Shown here piece by piece: positions 30,571 through 39,838 of a stretch of DNA of 39,838 bases. The stretch spans positions 1 to 39,838 of the forward strand of contig RPFO01000108.1 in the NCBI GenBank assembly GCA_009746045.1, given 5' to 3'. The notes beneath the pieces are model-generated. The model was not told the DNA's origin. It saw nothing but the letters and a program-made list of their open reading frames with translations, and did not search any database. The stretch comes from Mesostigma viride (lineage: Eukaryota > Streptophyta > Mesostigmatophyceae > Mesostigmatales > Mesostigmataceae). Position 1 is the stretch's first letter, and each line of letters opens with the position of its first letter. Position numbers and translations under genes: made by a program.

Positions 30571-30749
30571 GTGAGTAATTGCTGAGGGCATGGCTCCTAT
30601 CCCTTGATGAGTCTAGCGCCATGTACCACCCTCTATGCCTGCATATAGGTGACGCATTGAAAATGCAAGCATCTTACTAGAAGTAGCACGGGCCTCCGAG
30701 GTGAGATTCTGCGCAGGCCTCATGATCCCAATGGACCTGCGAAGCGCAT

Positions 30750-31735
30750 GGCGCGCATGGGCGGCCGGCCGGCGCAGCTGGCATGCGGCGGGGCGGGGCT
30801 GTCGACGGGCGGCGGGGCAGGGCCGTCGGCGCGCGGGGGCCAGCGGCGCTGCCGGTGCGCGCGGGCGGCGGGCCGGCGCACCTGGCATGCGGCGGGGCAG
30901 GGCTGTCGACGGGCGGCGGGGCGGGGCAGTCGACGGGCGGCGGGGCAGGGCCAGCGGCGCTGCCGGCGCGCGTGGGCAGCGGGCCGGCGCAGCTGGCATG
31001 CGGCGGGGCGGGGCTGTCGACGGGCGTCGGGGCAGGGCTGTTGACGGGCGGCGGGGCAGGGCCGTCGGCGCGCGGGGGGCCAGCGGCGCTGCCGGCGCGC
31101 GCGGGCGGCGGGCCGGCGCACCTGGCATGCGGTGGGTCGGGGCTGTCGACGGGCGGCGGGGCGGGGCAGTCGACGGGCGGCGGGGCAGGGCCGTCAGCGC
31201 GCGGGGGCCAGCGGCGCTGCCGGCGCGCGTGGGCGGCGGGCCGGCGCAGCTGGCATGCGGCGGGGCGGGGCAGTCGACAGGCGGCGGGGCGGGGCAGCCG
31301 GTGCGCGGCGGGGCGGCGCCGTCGGCGGGCGGCGAGGTGGCGCAGCCAGCGCGCAGCGAGGTGGCAGCGGCGGCGCAGCCTGCATGCGGCGGGGCAGGGC
31401 TGTCGACGGGCGGCGGGGCGGGGCAGTCGACGGGCGGCGGGGCAGGGCCGTCGGCGCGCGGGGGCCAGCGGCGCTGCCGGCGCGCATGGGCGGCGGGCCG
31501 GCGCAGCTGGCATGCGGCGGGGCGGGGCTGTCAACGGGCGGCGGGGCAGGGCCGTCGGCGCGCGGGGGCCAACGGCGCTGCCGGCGCGCGTGGGCGGCGG
31601 GCCGGCGCAGCTGGCATGCGGCGGGGCGGGGCAGCCTGTCGACGGGCTACGGGGCGGGGCAGCCGGCGCGCGGCGGGCCGGCGGCGCAGCCGGCGGGCGG
31701 CGGAGCGGCGGAGCGGCGGAGCGGCACAGCCGGTG
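30750..31735. repeat. GC-rich minisatellite
   Basis: Nearly 1 kb of GTCGACGGGCGGCGGGGC-type units in longer blocks with GCAGCTGGCATGCGGCGGGG. Long Ala/Gly/Arg ORFs on both strands result from base composition. It lies inside the TIR element, directly upstream of the orphan gene. Confidence 0.9.
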
Positions 31736-31756
31736 CCTGAAAAACGCGGTCGCTCA

Positions 31757-33287
31757 ATGAAGGTGCACCACGCCGTCTTCTTCCAGGTACAGGGCAACAC
31801 AGAGACCTGGTTGTCCTACCGGACCACGGAGTCCCAAAAGACGCCGTGGCAGCCCGCGGGGACTCGACAGGAAGGCGCGCCACGGTGCGGGAAGGCGATG
31901 ACACAGCCATACAGGTTTGATGCGGAGGGGCGGCCGCTGTTTGGCGTCCGACTTGTGGATCCAGACCGCATTCCGATGTTGCAGGACACCCCAGCCTTCG
32001 CACCATTGAACATGGAGTTTCTGGGGAAGGAGCTGGAGTCGATCAAAACAAGGGTCGAGAAGTTGCCCCATGGCATCTGGCAGTGGTACTTTCCGCCCGA
32101 CACCATCAAGCCAAACAAGGCCTTTTTTCGCAAGTCAAGTCCCACATGCCCCTGAGGAGGTGCCTGAGGAGTGGCGCCCTTTGCCGTGGCCATCTCGCGC
32201 GGACATCTCCGCCCTGCGTGAGCACGATGCAGCGCCTGAACCACCACCGACGCAAGAAGAGCACTTCATGGCGTTGGTCGACGCAGAGGCGGTGCGCGTC
32301 ACCCCGCTGGTAGACCGAGTTCGTCATGATGGCCACACACAGCAGGAATGGGCGGCAGAAGACAGGGCCATGGCAGCCAAGGTCGCTTACTTGAAGCGCA
32401 TGCAAGGCGTTGAGAAAGGCTCCGCTGTTCTATACTGGCACCCTTCAGCTGGTATTCTCTGCAACTCGAAGCTCACGTGGACTCCAGTCCTCGTTGGCAT
32501 CATCAAGGAGGTGGTTGCGAAGGAGGATGGCGGCCAACCTTCTATTGAGCTCTTTGTATACCGCGCTAAGCATTTGCATGACACGTGGCACCCGTGGAAT
32601 ACAGACATTGCGCAATGGCCCCATCCGCCAACCACTGCGGCGCACACGGTGATCATCACCGCCTCAGACCTCGTCTTGACACAAGTGGTGGGCAAGCGAG
32701 GTCAGCCGCCCCATGGAGTCTCCTTGGGTGCGAACGAAAAGCTCACCAAGGAGTGCCTAAAGGCGCTGAAGGAGGTGCCCTATGACGCGGAACACCCGGT
32801 CGTGAAGTGGCAAGATGCTGAATGCTCGAAGGGCATCGTCGGCATGGCGAAGGCATGCTGGGAAGGCGTAACGCTGCAGGTCAAGAGTGGCAGCCGCAAC
32901 CTCGTAGGGCAAGTCGTGTGTCATTGGGCGTCGGAGCGTGTGACATCCGCGGACGGTCGCACCGAAAGCCGGGACGGCAGGTACCATGGTCGTGTCGCTG
33001 TTGTCGACACGCAAAACGACATGGTAGCCATGTACTGGGGTGCCCGTTGGGAGGAGGACGCGGTTTCTTGCGTGCCTCTCCACGAGCTGGAGGCACAGAT
33101 CTGCGGGTGCCCCGGTGTGGTCGTCCCTGCGTTGCAAGCGCCGGATATCACCCTGGCCGAGGCTCGATTGCGCGAGATGGTTCCACCCAGCGACGTTGTG
33201 GCGGAGAACAACAACGCAGGCGCCTCCCGGCGTCGGAAGCGAGCGCTCATCCTTGCCGATGACGATGACGACGACGACGACTGCTGA
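31757..33287 (+). CDS. Orphan gene, ~510 aa, one frame change
   Basis: ATG at 31757 (MKVHHAVFFQ), or a spliced start after CTTCTTCCAG (31784). The first part has LSYRTTESQKTPWQPAGTR, FDAEGRPLFGVRLVDPDRI, KLPHGIWQWYFPPDTIKPN. A frame change at a T6 run near 32130 leads to a second part that is open to the stop at 33285-33287 (EEWRPLPWPSRADIS, VLYWHPSAGILCNSKLTWTP, IIKEVVAKEDG, FVYRAKHLHDTWHPW, RDGRYHGRVAVVDTQNDMVA) and ends in KRALIL plus eight Asp. Beta-rich segments with W/Y residues could be BAH/Tudor-like, but I cannot name the family. It is the only long well-formed gene in the TIR element, so it is either cargo or a transposition protein. Confidence 0.55.
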
Positions 33288-33299
33288 AGCGCAAGCAGC

Positions 33300-33720
33300 G
33301 TTGTTGTCATTGAGCTGCTCATGTGCTGCTGCTGCTGCTGTGCTGCCATGCTATTGCTGCTGCATTGCTGCCGTACTGCTGCTGTGCTATTGTGCTGATG
33401 TGTTGCTGCATTGCTGCCGTGCCGCTGATGTATTGCTGTCGTGCTGCTGTGTTGATGCACTGCTGCATTGCTGCCGTGCTGCTGAGCTAGTACTGCCTAT
33501 TAGTGAATTTCCTATCAATGGACTATAGTCCACTGATAGGAAATTCAGGAATCGGCATACTAAGTTGCTGCTGCGCTGACTTGTGCTCCTGCTATGCGGC
33601 CGTGTTGATGTGCTACAGTTGTGCTGCTGCTGTGCTACGGTCATGCTGCTGCTGTGTTGCTGGGCTGATGTGTTGTTGCATTGATGTAGTGGCTATTGTT
33701 CCGCTACTACAATTTGCTAC
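33300..33720. repeat. Degenerate TGC/CTG-rich repeat
   Basis: TGCTGCTG, GTGCTGATGTG and CATTGCTGCCGTGC units, downstream of the orphan gene. It contains the palindrome 33505-33546. No ORF is supported. Confidence 0.8.
33505..33546. other. 42-bp near-perfect palindrome
   Basis: GAATTTCCTATCAATGGACT at 33505 is mirrored to 33546 around CTATAG, with 20 of 21 positions pairing. It interrupts the TGC-rich repeat, so it may be a small insertion. Confidence 0.9.
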
Positions 33721-34560
33721 TGATGCCGCTGCTGGTGCTTTTTTGCATGTCAGTGCCCGCTATGTTCACACCACTGTTGCCGCGGTTGGTATCGCGTGAT
33801 TTCCACCGGTTGTGCGTTGACATGTGTTACTCATGCATTTGCCCCTATATTTGGTAGCACGCGGTTTCGCGTTAGTTAGGTGCAGACAGCTGCATGTAGA
33901 CAAACATCTTGTTTAAGTCGGTCAATTAACTGTTCTTGACGCATCATGGTCCAAGTCGACCGACCTGTAGGGACCAGTAGAGCAATTGTCTAGGAGAAAG
34001 AGCGTGATCGCTGCAGAAGCCGCGTGGCAGCCGTGGCTGTACCTGTAGTACGACCTGCATATATATGGATACTGTATTTGGATACTGGGTTGTTTATCAA
34101 TTCTGGTTTTAATTTATTTAGTGTACCTGGTGTTGGCATGCCAACTCAGTGCTAAACTACTTTATGCACAATGATGCAACTTGATGCTATAGTGACGTGC
34201 CACGATGTAACTTTATTAACTTCACCATTAGTCATGGGGTCAATAGGATTGCTCATTATGCCATGTTAACATGAACCATGGGTTACGTAATAGTGAAAAC
34301 AGTAATCATGATGCTCCACTTGAAGTCTCCAACATGGTCATGTTTGGAATTTTATTGATCATATTCACAATATATGAAAAGAGACAACAAACGTGGAAGC
34401 ATGGCACGCCGAGGCCGATAATATATGTGTGAAATATGAAAAGAGACAACATCTTTGGCAAGCATGATCATATTATGCTTGCCAAACATATTAATGATAT
34501 CGACCATGTCCAGAAACCATGTTTGCCAATGGTGCATTTAGGATACATTTGAAGCCGTGC
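33721..34560. other. Right subterminal region of the TIR element
   Basis: AT-rich, no supported gene. It contains TTTGGCAAGCAT ... ATGCTTGCCAAA (12-bp stem, about 34455-34487) and GAGACAACA motifs that also occur in the left subterminal region (25651-25670). The last subterminal AGGATACATTT (34540) can pair with the right TIR. Confidence 0.6.
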
Positions 34561-34588
34561 AAATGTATCCTAATCCGGTAAAACCACC
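34561..34588 (-). repeat. Right terminal inverted repeat
   Basis: 28 bp, exact reverse complement of 25480-25507. Its AAATGTATCCT pairs with AGGATACATTT at 34540, which gives an 11-bp stem with a 10-nt loop at this end only. Confidence 0.95.
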
Positions 34589-34592
34589 TGGG
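34589..34592. repeat. Target-site duplication, right copy
   Basis: TGGG, matching 25476-25479. Confidence 0.8.
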
Positions 34593-35236
34593 CTACAATC
34601 GTGGCACTCCTGGGGGAGCCCATCGTGTGTGACAACGCAGGGCTGGGTGGGCTCACGCATCGTTTGCGTGCCTATTGGACCAACGTGGCGTGTGCGACCG
34701 ATGTGCAGGCGGTCTTGGGGGCCGTAGCAAGGCAGCATCCGAGTGTGTCTGCGGAGGTAGCATTGCCTTCCCACCTAGTCACGCAGAAGGTGGATAGCGA
34801 GGATCGCCCACCGTATGCACGCGTCAACCGGGTCGGGAGCCCCATGTGTGCACTGCCGACCCTGGTCAGTTACCAAGGGTCGACAGCATACCGTGATCGG
34901 GGTAAGGGTCTCGTTTGGGACACTACCACCGGTCTGTTGGTGCAGCCACCCGCAGAATTTCGTGAGGCCAGCATGGGTTTTCATGTCGGGGCCTCGGCGC
35001 TGCCGGGCGTGCTCGAGAGTGAGCGCTGGTCTTTGATAGGCCAGGCTATGTCGGTGTTGCAGGTCGGGTATGTGCTGCTTGCATCGGTTGCCGTGCGCCA
35101 GTCTGGGGGGGCGTCCCCAGCCAATCCGCCTCAGCAGGTTGAGGCGCGCGCAGCCAAACTGAAGCGCCCTGCAGCGACGGGGACTTCATCAGCATGGGGT
35201 GGCGTCTGCGACAGGTGTGGACTATCATTCTCATGA
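34593..35236 (+). CDS. DNA methyltransferase domain, 3' part of the interrupted polyprotein
   Basis: Continues the frame that stops at 25479. It reads ATIVALLGEPIVCDNAGLGG, then HRLRAYWTN, which matches the motif VIII region of DNMT3/DRM-type cytosine methyltransferases (H-R-x-R-x-x-W-x-N). A target-recognition region follows (RVNRVGSPMCALPTLVSYQG), then motif X-like ERWSLIGQAMSVLQVGYVLL. A Pro/Ala-rich tail ends at the stop 35234-35236, 43 nt into the start of the reverse transcriptase ORF (different frame). All motifs needed for a C5 methyltransferase fold are present across the two halves. Uninterrupted, the polyprotein would be about 1459 aa. Confidence 0.85.
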
Positions 35237-37200
35237 CCGCCCTGCTGACCAGCACCGTGCTGGCCGGCGAGCCCACGCTGCATCGGGTAATACACCGTGC
35301 GGCACGCGAGGCTCCGGCGGTGGGTGTCACACCAGGCGTGGCAGCCTTTTCCTTGTTCCACGACGATGCGGCTAGGGCGCCGCATCTTGAGGCACATGCG
35401 GTAGCTGTGGGTGATCCCGCGGATACGCACCCCTGGGCTATTGGCGAACACCTTTCTGATGCGCAGCGCTCAGCCATGCTAAAGTGGCTAGGCACTGCAA
35501 GGGGGGCCTTCGCTTTCACAAGTGATGAACTGGGGTGTTTCAATGGTGGGACCATGCGTGTTCCATTGGACACTGACACCCCTTTGTTCCGACGCCAGCA
35601 TCGCCTGAGTCAGGCCGAGTTGGATTTTGTAGCCGAGCAATGCAAGGAGTTAGAGGATGCCGGTATCATCAGGCAATCTTCCTCCAGCTATGCCGCTGCC
35701 GTTGTCGTTGCGCCCAAGAAGGACGCTATCACCGGGGCATGGACGGGTATGCGCATGGCCACCGATCTGCGGTTGCTGAATGCACACACACCCGTGGACC
35801 GTTACCCCATGCCACGTGTGGATGATGTCCTGGATAAGATATCTCCTCATGTGAAGTTTGTGTCCTCGCTGGACCTGCGTAGCGGCTTTCATCAGATCGC
35901 AGTTGCGCCGGAGGATCAGCGGAAGCTTGCATTCTGGGGGGGCGGCAATTTGTATGAGTGGGTGCGCATGCCCTTTGGGCACCGCAACGCTAGTGCTGTT
36001 TTCCAACGAGCTATGGACAAAGTGCTTGCAGGTCTTCCTTTCGCCGCTTGTTACATTGATGATGTAATCGTCTTTAGCGCGACATTTGAGGAGCACCTGG
36101 CGCACTTGGAGCAGGTTCGCTTGGCTCTCGAGGAGCATAATATGCGGCTGCACCCTGAGAAGTGCAAGTTCGCCCAGCGGACCCTCTCATTCCTTGGTCA
36201 TCAGATTGTGCCGGGTGGCCGGACGCCTGATGCCGCCAAGGTCGAATCCATTGTGCAGGCCGCCGTACCCACGGATGTCTCAGGGGTGCGGGCGTATTTG
36301 GGTTTGGCTGGCTATTACCGAGGTTACATTGAGAACTTCAGCAGCAAGGTGAAGCCCTTGACCGAGTTACTCAAGAAGGGGTGCGTGTGGGCGTGGGGTC
36401 CCGCACAGCAACGCGCCATCGAGACAATCAAGCAGGAGCTCACGTCGGCCCCGATTCTGCGCGCCCCTGACTATGCTTTGCCGTTTGTGTTATATACCGA
36501 CTGGTCCAAGGTAGGACTGGGTGCGGTCTTGGCGCAAAAGGATGGTGATGGGCGCGAGCACGTTATTGCTTATGCTAGTCGCAGCAACAACCCAGCGGAG
36601 AGCCGGTATTCTTCCTATGAGGGGGAGGCACTGGCTGTGGTGTGGGCCATCAAGCACTTTCGCCCGTATTTAGTTGGGCGCGTGTTTACTCTGGTGACAG
36701 ACCACCAGCCGCTTCAGTGGCTAATGACCAACACCAACCTGACGGGTAAGCTCGCCCGATGGGCCATGATTATCCAGGAGTACCACATGACCATTGTGCA
36801 TCGGGCCGGCAAGGACCATGTCAACGCCGATGTGCTATCCCGATACGCCATGCCTACCACTGTTGACCACACTGGAGCCCGGGCCATGGGTGCCGAGGGC
36901 TCGTCGGGTTCTGTGGTCTTTGTGAACGCTGCTGGGTATGCGGCCGACGATGAGGAGGAGGCGTGGTGGCGCAGTGTCGAGTACTCTGTGGCGGACTTCG
37001 GCATCAGCGACGACCCGGTGCGGCCGTCGCCATTCACGCCATCCAAAGCTGTGTGCGCTATGGAAGAGGGTAGGTCTCTGTCCTTTGACATTGATCCTTC
37101 TCTGCAGCAGCTGATCGCTGTGCAGGCTCTCTTAGCGCGTAGCTCTCTTGCTGATTGCTACACCGCTGATATCTGGCTAGATGGTCGAGTTTTGGAGCAA
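35194..37200 (+). CDS. Ty3/gypsy reverse transcriptase and RNase H
   Basis: ORF from ATG 35194 (MGWRLRQVWTIILM), open to 37344. After a linker, the reverse transcriptase spans about residues 125-330 (LDTDTPLFRRQHRLSQAELD, DLRLLNAHTPVDRYPMPRVD, LDLRSGFHQIAVAPED, FGHRNASAVFQ), with the catalytic YIDD at 287-290. The connection (YLGLAGYYRGYIENFSSKVK) and RNase H follow, with Asp 436 in YTDWSK, Glu in YEGEALAVVWAIKHFRPYL, Asp in LVTDHQPLQWL and Asp in HVNADVLSR. It copies element RNA into DNA. It overlaps the methyltransferase frame by 43 nt at a -1 relation. No classical X-XXY-YYZ slippery site is seen there. Past about 37180 the coding frame moves on. Confidence 0.9.
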
Positions 37201-38702
37201 CTTAGTGCAGGGTGCTGTCTTGACTCCTACTCCAGTCGATTGGACTCCTGCTCAGAAGGCGACGGAGTTGAACAGGGTGCAGCACAGGGCTGCAACCTAT
37301 GGTTGGGAAGATGGGGTTTTGTACAAGCTGTTGGGCAAGCGTAGGGTGTCGTCCACCGCCTGACAAGCGCGTTGCTATAGTGCAGGCGTACCACGAGCGG
37401 TATGGTCACTTGGGTGGCAATCGCACGCTCAGCCTCGTACGGACCAGCTATTGGTGGAATAACATGCGACACACAGTGGCCCAGGTAGTGGCCAGCTGTG
37501 TCCCGTGTGCTCGAACCAAGGCTAACTTTAGCGCAGATCATGGTGCCAAGGAGCTGATGTCGCTTCCCATCAAGGGCTTGTTTTATCGCTGGCACGTCGA
37601 TCTGTGCGGGCCGTTTCAGGAGAGCCCTGACGGCAACCTCTATGTCATGGTATGCGTGGAGAGCTTTAGCAAATGGGTTGAGTTGATCCCATTGCTGACA
37701 AGCATGCCGCTACCACAGCGAAGCATTTTGCAGACATCATCACCAGGTTTGGGGCTCCCGCGGAGGTAGTCACGGACCAGGGTGGTGAGTTCAGGGTGAG
37801 TTCCAGGAGTTGCTGGATGGATGTCTTATTGATCACCGTCGCACTTCTTGGGAGCATCCTCAGGCCAATGGTTTGGCTGAGAGATTGGTGCAGACCGTCA
37901 AGCAGGCGCTGCGCAAGTGGAGCCTGCAGGTGCCGGAGTCGGCCAGGTGGGATCGCGAGTTGGCATGGATTGCCATGGGTTATCGCATGTCTCCCCAGGA
38001 GTCTCTCGCTACCTTCTCCCCGTATTTCCTTCTGTTCGGGCGTAATCCTCTTTTGCCTACGGAGGCACAGGTTGCGCACCCCGAACCCATGGCCTTCGAC
38101 AACGCTCAGCAATTTTTGGTTGAGGTGCTGGCCAGGGCAGAGACTTTTAAGAAGGTCATGCCCATCGCGATGAACAACTTGTTCATTGCTCAGCACAGGG
38201 ACTCCCTGCGTTACGCTCAGCGCCGGGGGGCGCATACATGGCTCGCCAGCTGCGGTTTAGGCCAGGGCAGTATGTTTTCCTGCGCACTCAGCTGAAGCAC
38301 ACTTTGGATGTGGAGGCGGGGCCCACCATTTTGCGCATTGTGGCTATCAAACCATCGGGAGTGGCAATTTTGGAGGGCGCCGACGGGAGCCGTACGACAG
38401 ACAACCTCAGCAATCTCAGTCCCTGCTCACTGCCCAATTTGGTCCACGACCTCCAACCGCACACATCTCGCCGAGTCAAGGACGCCCAGTGTCAGGTTTG
38501 TCACCGGGTCGATCAGGCGGAGTCCATGTTATTGTGTGATCAGTGTAACTGTGGTTGGCACATGCAGTGCTTGCAGCCCGTGGTCACCAGCATTCCGGAG
38601 GGGGATTGGTTTTGTCCAGTGTGCACCGCTGCGCAGTTTACCTCCCGCAGCTTGACTGCGGTCACCGCTGCCCTTGTCTTGGTACGATCGCTGTCTTCGT
38701 GA
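37181..38702 (+). pseudogene. Ty3/gypsy integrase with C-terminal PHD finger, frame-broken
   Basis: Coding features pass through several frames: YGWEDGVLYKLLGKRR (37181 frame), H2C2 zinc finger and first core Asp (YHERYGHLGGNRT, CVPCARTK, WHVDLCGPF; 37299 frame), the second Asp in TDQGGEF (about 37770, another frame), the catalytic Glu in HPQANGLAERLVQ (37810 frame), then a GPY/F-like segment (RFRPGQYVFLRTQ, GPTILRIVAIKPSG) and a PHD finger at 38490-38624 in the 38238 frame. The PHD has C4HC3 spacing (CQVC, CDQC, H, C, CPVC) and the usual W before the last Cys pair (GDWFCPVC). At least five frame changes make this copy unable to encode integrase as it stands, or reflect indel errors. A small GGTGAGTTC duplication lies at 37782-37801. 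Confidence 0.8.
38490..38624 (+). other. PHD finger domain within the integrase C-terminus
   Basis: A 45-residue C4HC3 finger: Cys-x2-Cys, Cys-x2-Cys (LLCDQCNCGWH), His-x2-Cys, final Cys-x2-Cys. PHD fingers read methylated or unmodified histone H3 tails in known families. Its place, after the GPY/F-like module, is where chromoviruses have a chromodomain, so it probably steers integration (inference). Confidence 0.8.
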
Positions 38703-38716
38703 TGGGGCCGGTCGCC

Positions 38717-38730
38717 AGCGAGGGGGGGAA
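38717..38730 (+). promoter_or_regulatory. Candidate polypurine tract
   Basis: AGCGAGGGGGGGAA, the only strong purine run between the last ORF and the 3' LTR. It sits 143 bp before the start of the LTR segment shared with 20311, which is further than usual. The true LTR start may be just after it. Confidence 0.45.
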
Positions 38731-38873
38731 TCATGGGACAGGTCCTCGCCCACCCCACAGGGCATGCAGTTAAGGCAGGCACATCAGCTCAGCTCATTTG
38801 GGTTTTACCAAATTAAGCTGAGTGGCCAGCCGCCATGGTGGCGCCGGAGATTGTGGCACGCAGACGCGACAGC

Positions 38874-39838
38874 TGTCACGGACGCGCGCTATGTCATCCG
38901 GGCGCCCACTATGCACAAGACGGTGACGTGCGCAAGGAATTTGTCTTATACGCATTTTCGACAAAGGCTAGTGACCGGGGGGGGACACTAGCACTTGCAG
39001 CATAAGAGCGGACGAAAGTGTACGTGCACGCGCGCCGGGCCAGGCACAGCTGGGCGCGCAGCACTGACTTGAGCGGACGGCAGCACAAGTGTGCAGCGTC
39101 GAGAGGATCATACGCGTGTTAGTGGACAGCTGGAGCTGAAGCTGGACTGCTGGACTTCAACAGCGCCGAGGCTATTGACAGGCCAGGTGTCTTTGTGGTG
39201 TAGAATAGCGGGTCAACGTTATGAGGACTGGACAGAAAATGGAAAGGACAATTTGCGGTGCGGAGCCAGATCGCTGGAATGAATGCGAAATCGCTGGCAG
39301 CCCTAAAAAGGGATTTCTTCTAGAAAGGAACGATTAGACGCAATGTTTGCTGGGCCACTCACACGCAAGGTGTGAGCGTGCAGATTGTCTGAAGGATATT
39401 ATGCTTCGACCTTGCTGGACGTGACTCAATGTCGGACATTCCCAGGGACAGAAATGCCGGAGCCTCTAGGAGATGAGATCGGCAACAGGGTAGCAATTTA
39501 GATTTGTCGGGATGCCTTCCTGCTTTTGTTGGCATGTGTGGTAGAAAGCCAGGACGGCAACTGGAATGCGGTTTCTATTCGCATGGTTCAGGCAGCAAGA
39601 TAGTTTTGGCATTCCTGGCTGGACTGACAAGTGTGGCGTGTGTCATGCGTGTGGCATGACGAATGGTTTGGTTCATAGTCGAAGAGGACTCTCACGCAGC
39701 GTGTAGTCTCTTCGAGTCTCTCGTATAGTGGCCTTCGTGTTTCTCCCTTTTCTTGGGAGCAGGCCGGTAGCATGTCATGGAGCGCTGCCTAACTGCGGGC
39801 TCGTGAGATGGAGTGCATCGATATTGAGACTATCAACG
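38874..39838 (+). repeat. 3' LTR (runs off the window)
   Basis: Matches 20311 to about 21280 with about seven differences, mainly one-base indels (for example in CCGG, AAAAGG and GCAAGG contexts). The small ORFs inside are the same in both LTRs and are not genes. The end with the polyadenylation signal lies beyond the window. Confidence 0.9.

Larger units (their letters stand above)
25480..34588. mobile_element. 9109-bp TIR DNA transposon nested in the methyltransferase domain
   Basis: Perfect 28-bp terminal inverted repeats, 25480-25507 and 34561-34588, beginning GGTGGTTTTACCGGATTAGG, with a TGGG target duplication. Deleting the element and one target copy removes 9113 nt and joins the two methyltransferase halves in frame, which proves the boundaries. 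A subterminal AGGATACATTTGA lies near both ends (25518 and 34538). The cargo includes two 8-bp-unit minisatellites, a polyglutamine ORF, CFAP299-like exons, a GC-rich minisatellite and an orphan gene. I recognise no DDE transposase, so it is probably non-autonomous or of a family unknown to me. Short target duplications fit several superfamilies, so I assign none. Confidence 0.9.

Noticed and set aside
30677-31760. Overlapping Ala/Gly/Arg and Ala/Pro/Arg ORFs on both strands
   Set aside because: Caused by the GC-rich minisatellite; low-complexity translation and no motif.

Overview
The window is nuclear DNA from a eukaryote with a large, repeat-rich genome. It shows GT-AG introns, AATAAA-type polyadenylation signals, long microsatellites and minisatellites, and layered transposable elements. 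A Ty3/gypsy element carrying a DNA methyltransferase, together with two exons that look like the ciliary protein CFAP299, points to an organism with motile cilia. A charophyte-like green alga such as Chara or a relative is my best guess, by inference only.

Layout. 1-779 is a polypyrimidine microsatellite. 780-14100 holds plus-strand, intron-containing, unrecognised genes: two small acidic/basic ORFs, a MYND zinc-finger gene, an orphan gene at 5093-5783, a multi-exon orphan locus at 6047-11983, and a related tail gene at 12711-13872. Their introns and leaders repeatedly carry a 20-21 bp GC-rich, partly palindromic motif (about 16 copies). The same motif appears in reverse orientation inside a coding 72-bp tandem repeat. 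Almost every exon needs frame changes to read through, so these are either decaying copies or the assembly carries single-base indel errors.

14373-18263 is a broken minus-strand LTR retroelement: integrase and zinc-knuckle Gag fragments, a 236-aa ORF, and an LTR at its right end. A LINE-like fragment and a second copy of the same LTR follow, up to 20305.

20311-39838 is a Ty3/gypsy element with near-identical LTRs. Its order is Gag, retropepsin, C5-cytosine DNA methyltransferase (DNMT3/DRM-like motifs), reverse transcriptase, RNase H, integrase and a C-terminal PHD finger. A 9109-bp terminal-inverted-repeat element (25480-34588, 28-bp perfect TIRs, 4- or 5-bp target duplication) has inserted inside the methyltransferase domain. 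Removing it with one target copy restores the reading frame exactly. The inserted element carries two 8-bp-unit minisatellites, a polyglutamine ORF, two CFAP299-like exons with splice sites, a GC-rich minisatellite and an orphan gene of about 500 aa. It has no transposase that I recognise.

How it fits together: the retroelement seems able to write DNA methylation (methyltransferase) and read histone tails (PHD on integrase). It was silenced or broken by a gene-capturing DNA transposon. The first 14 kb looks like a separate repeat-associated orphan gene family.
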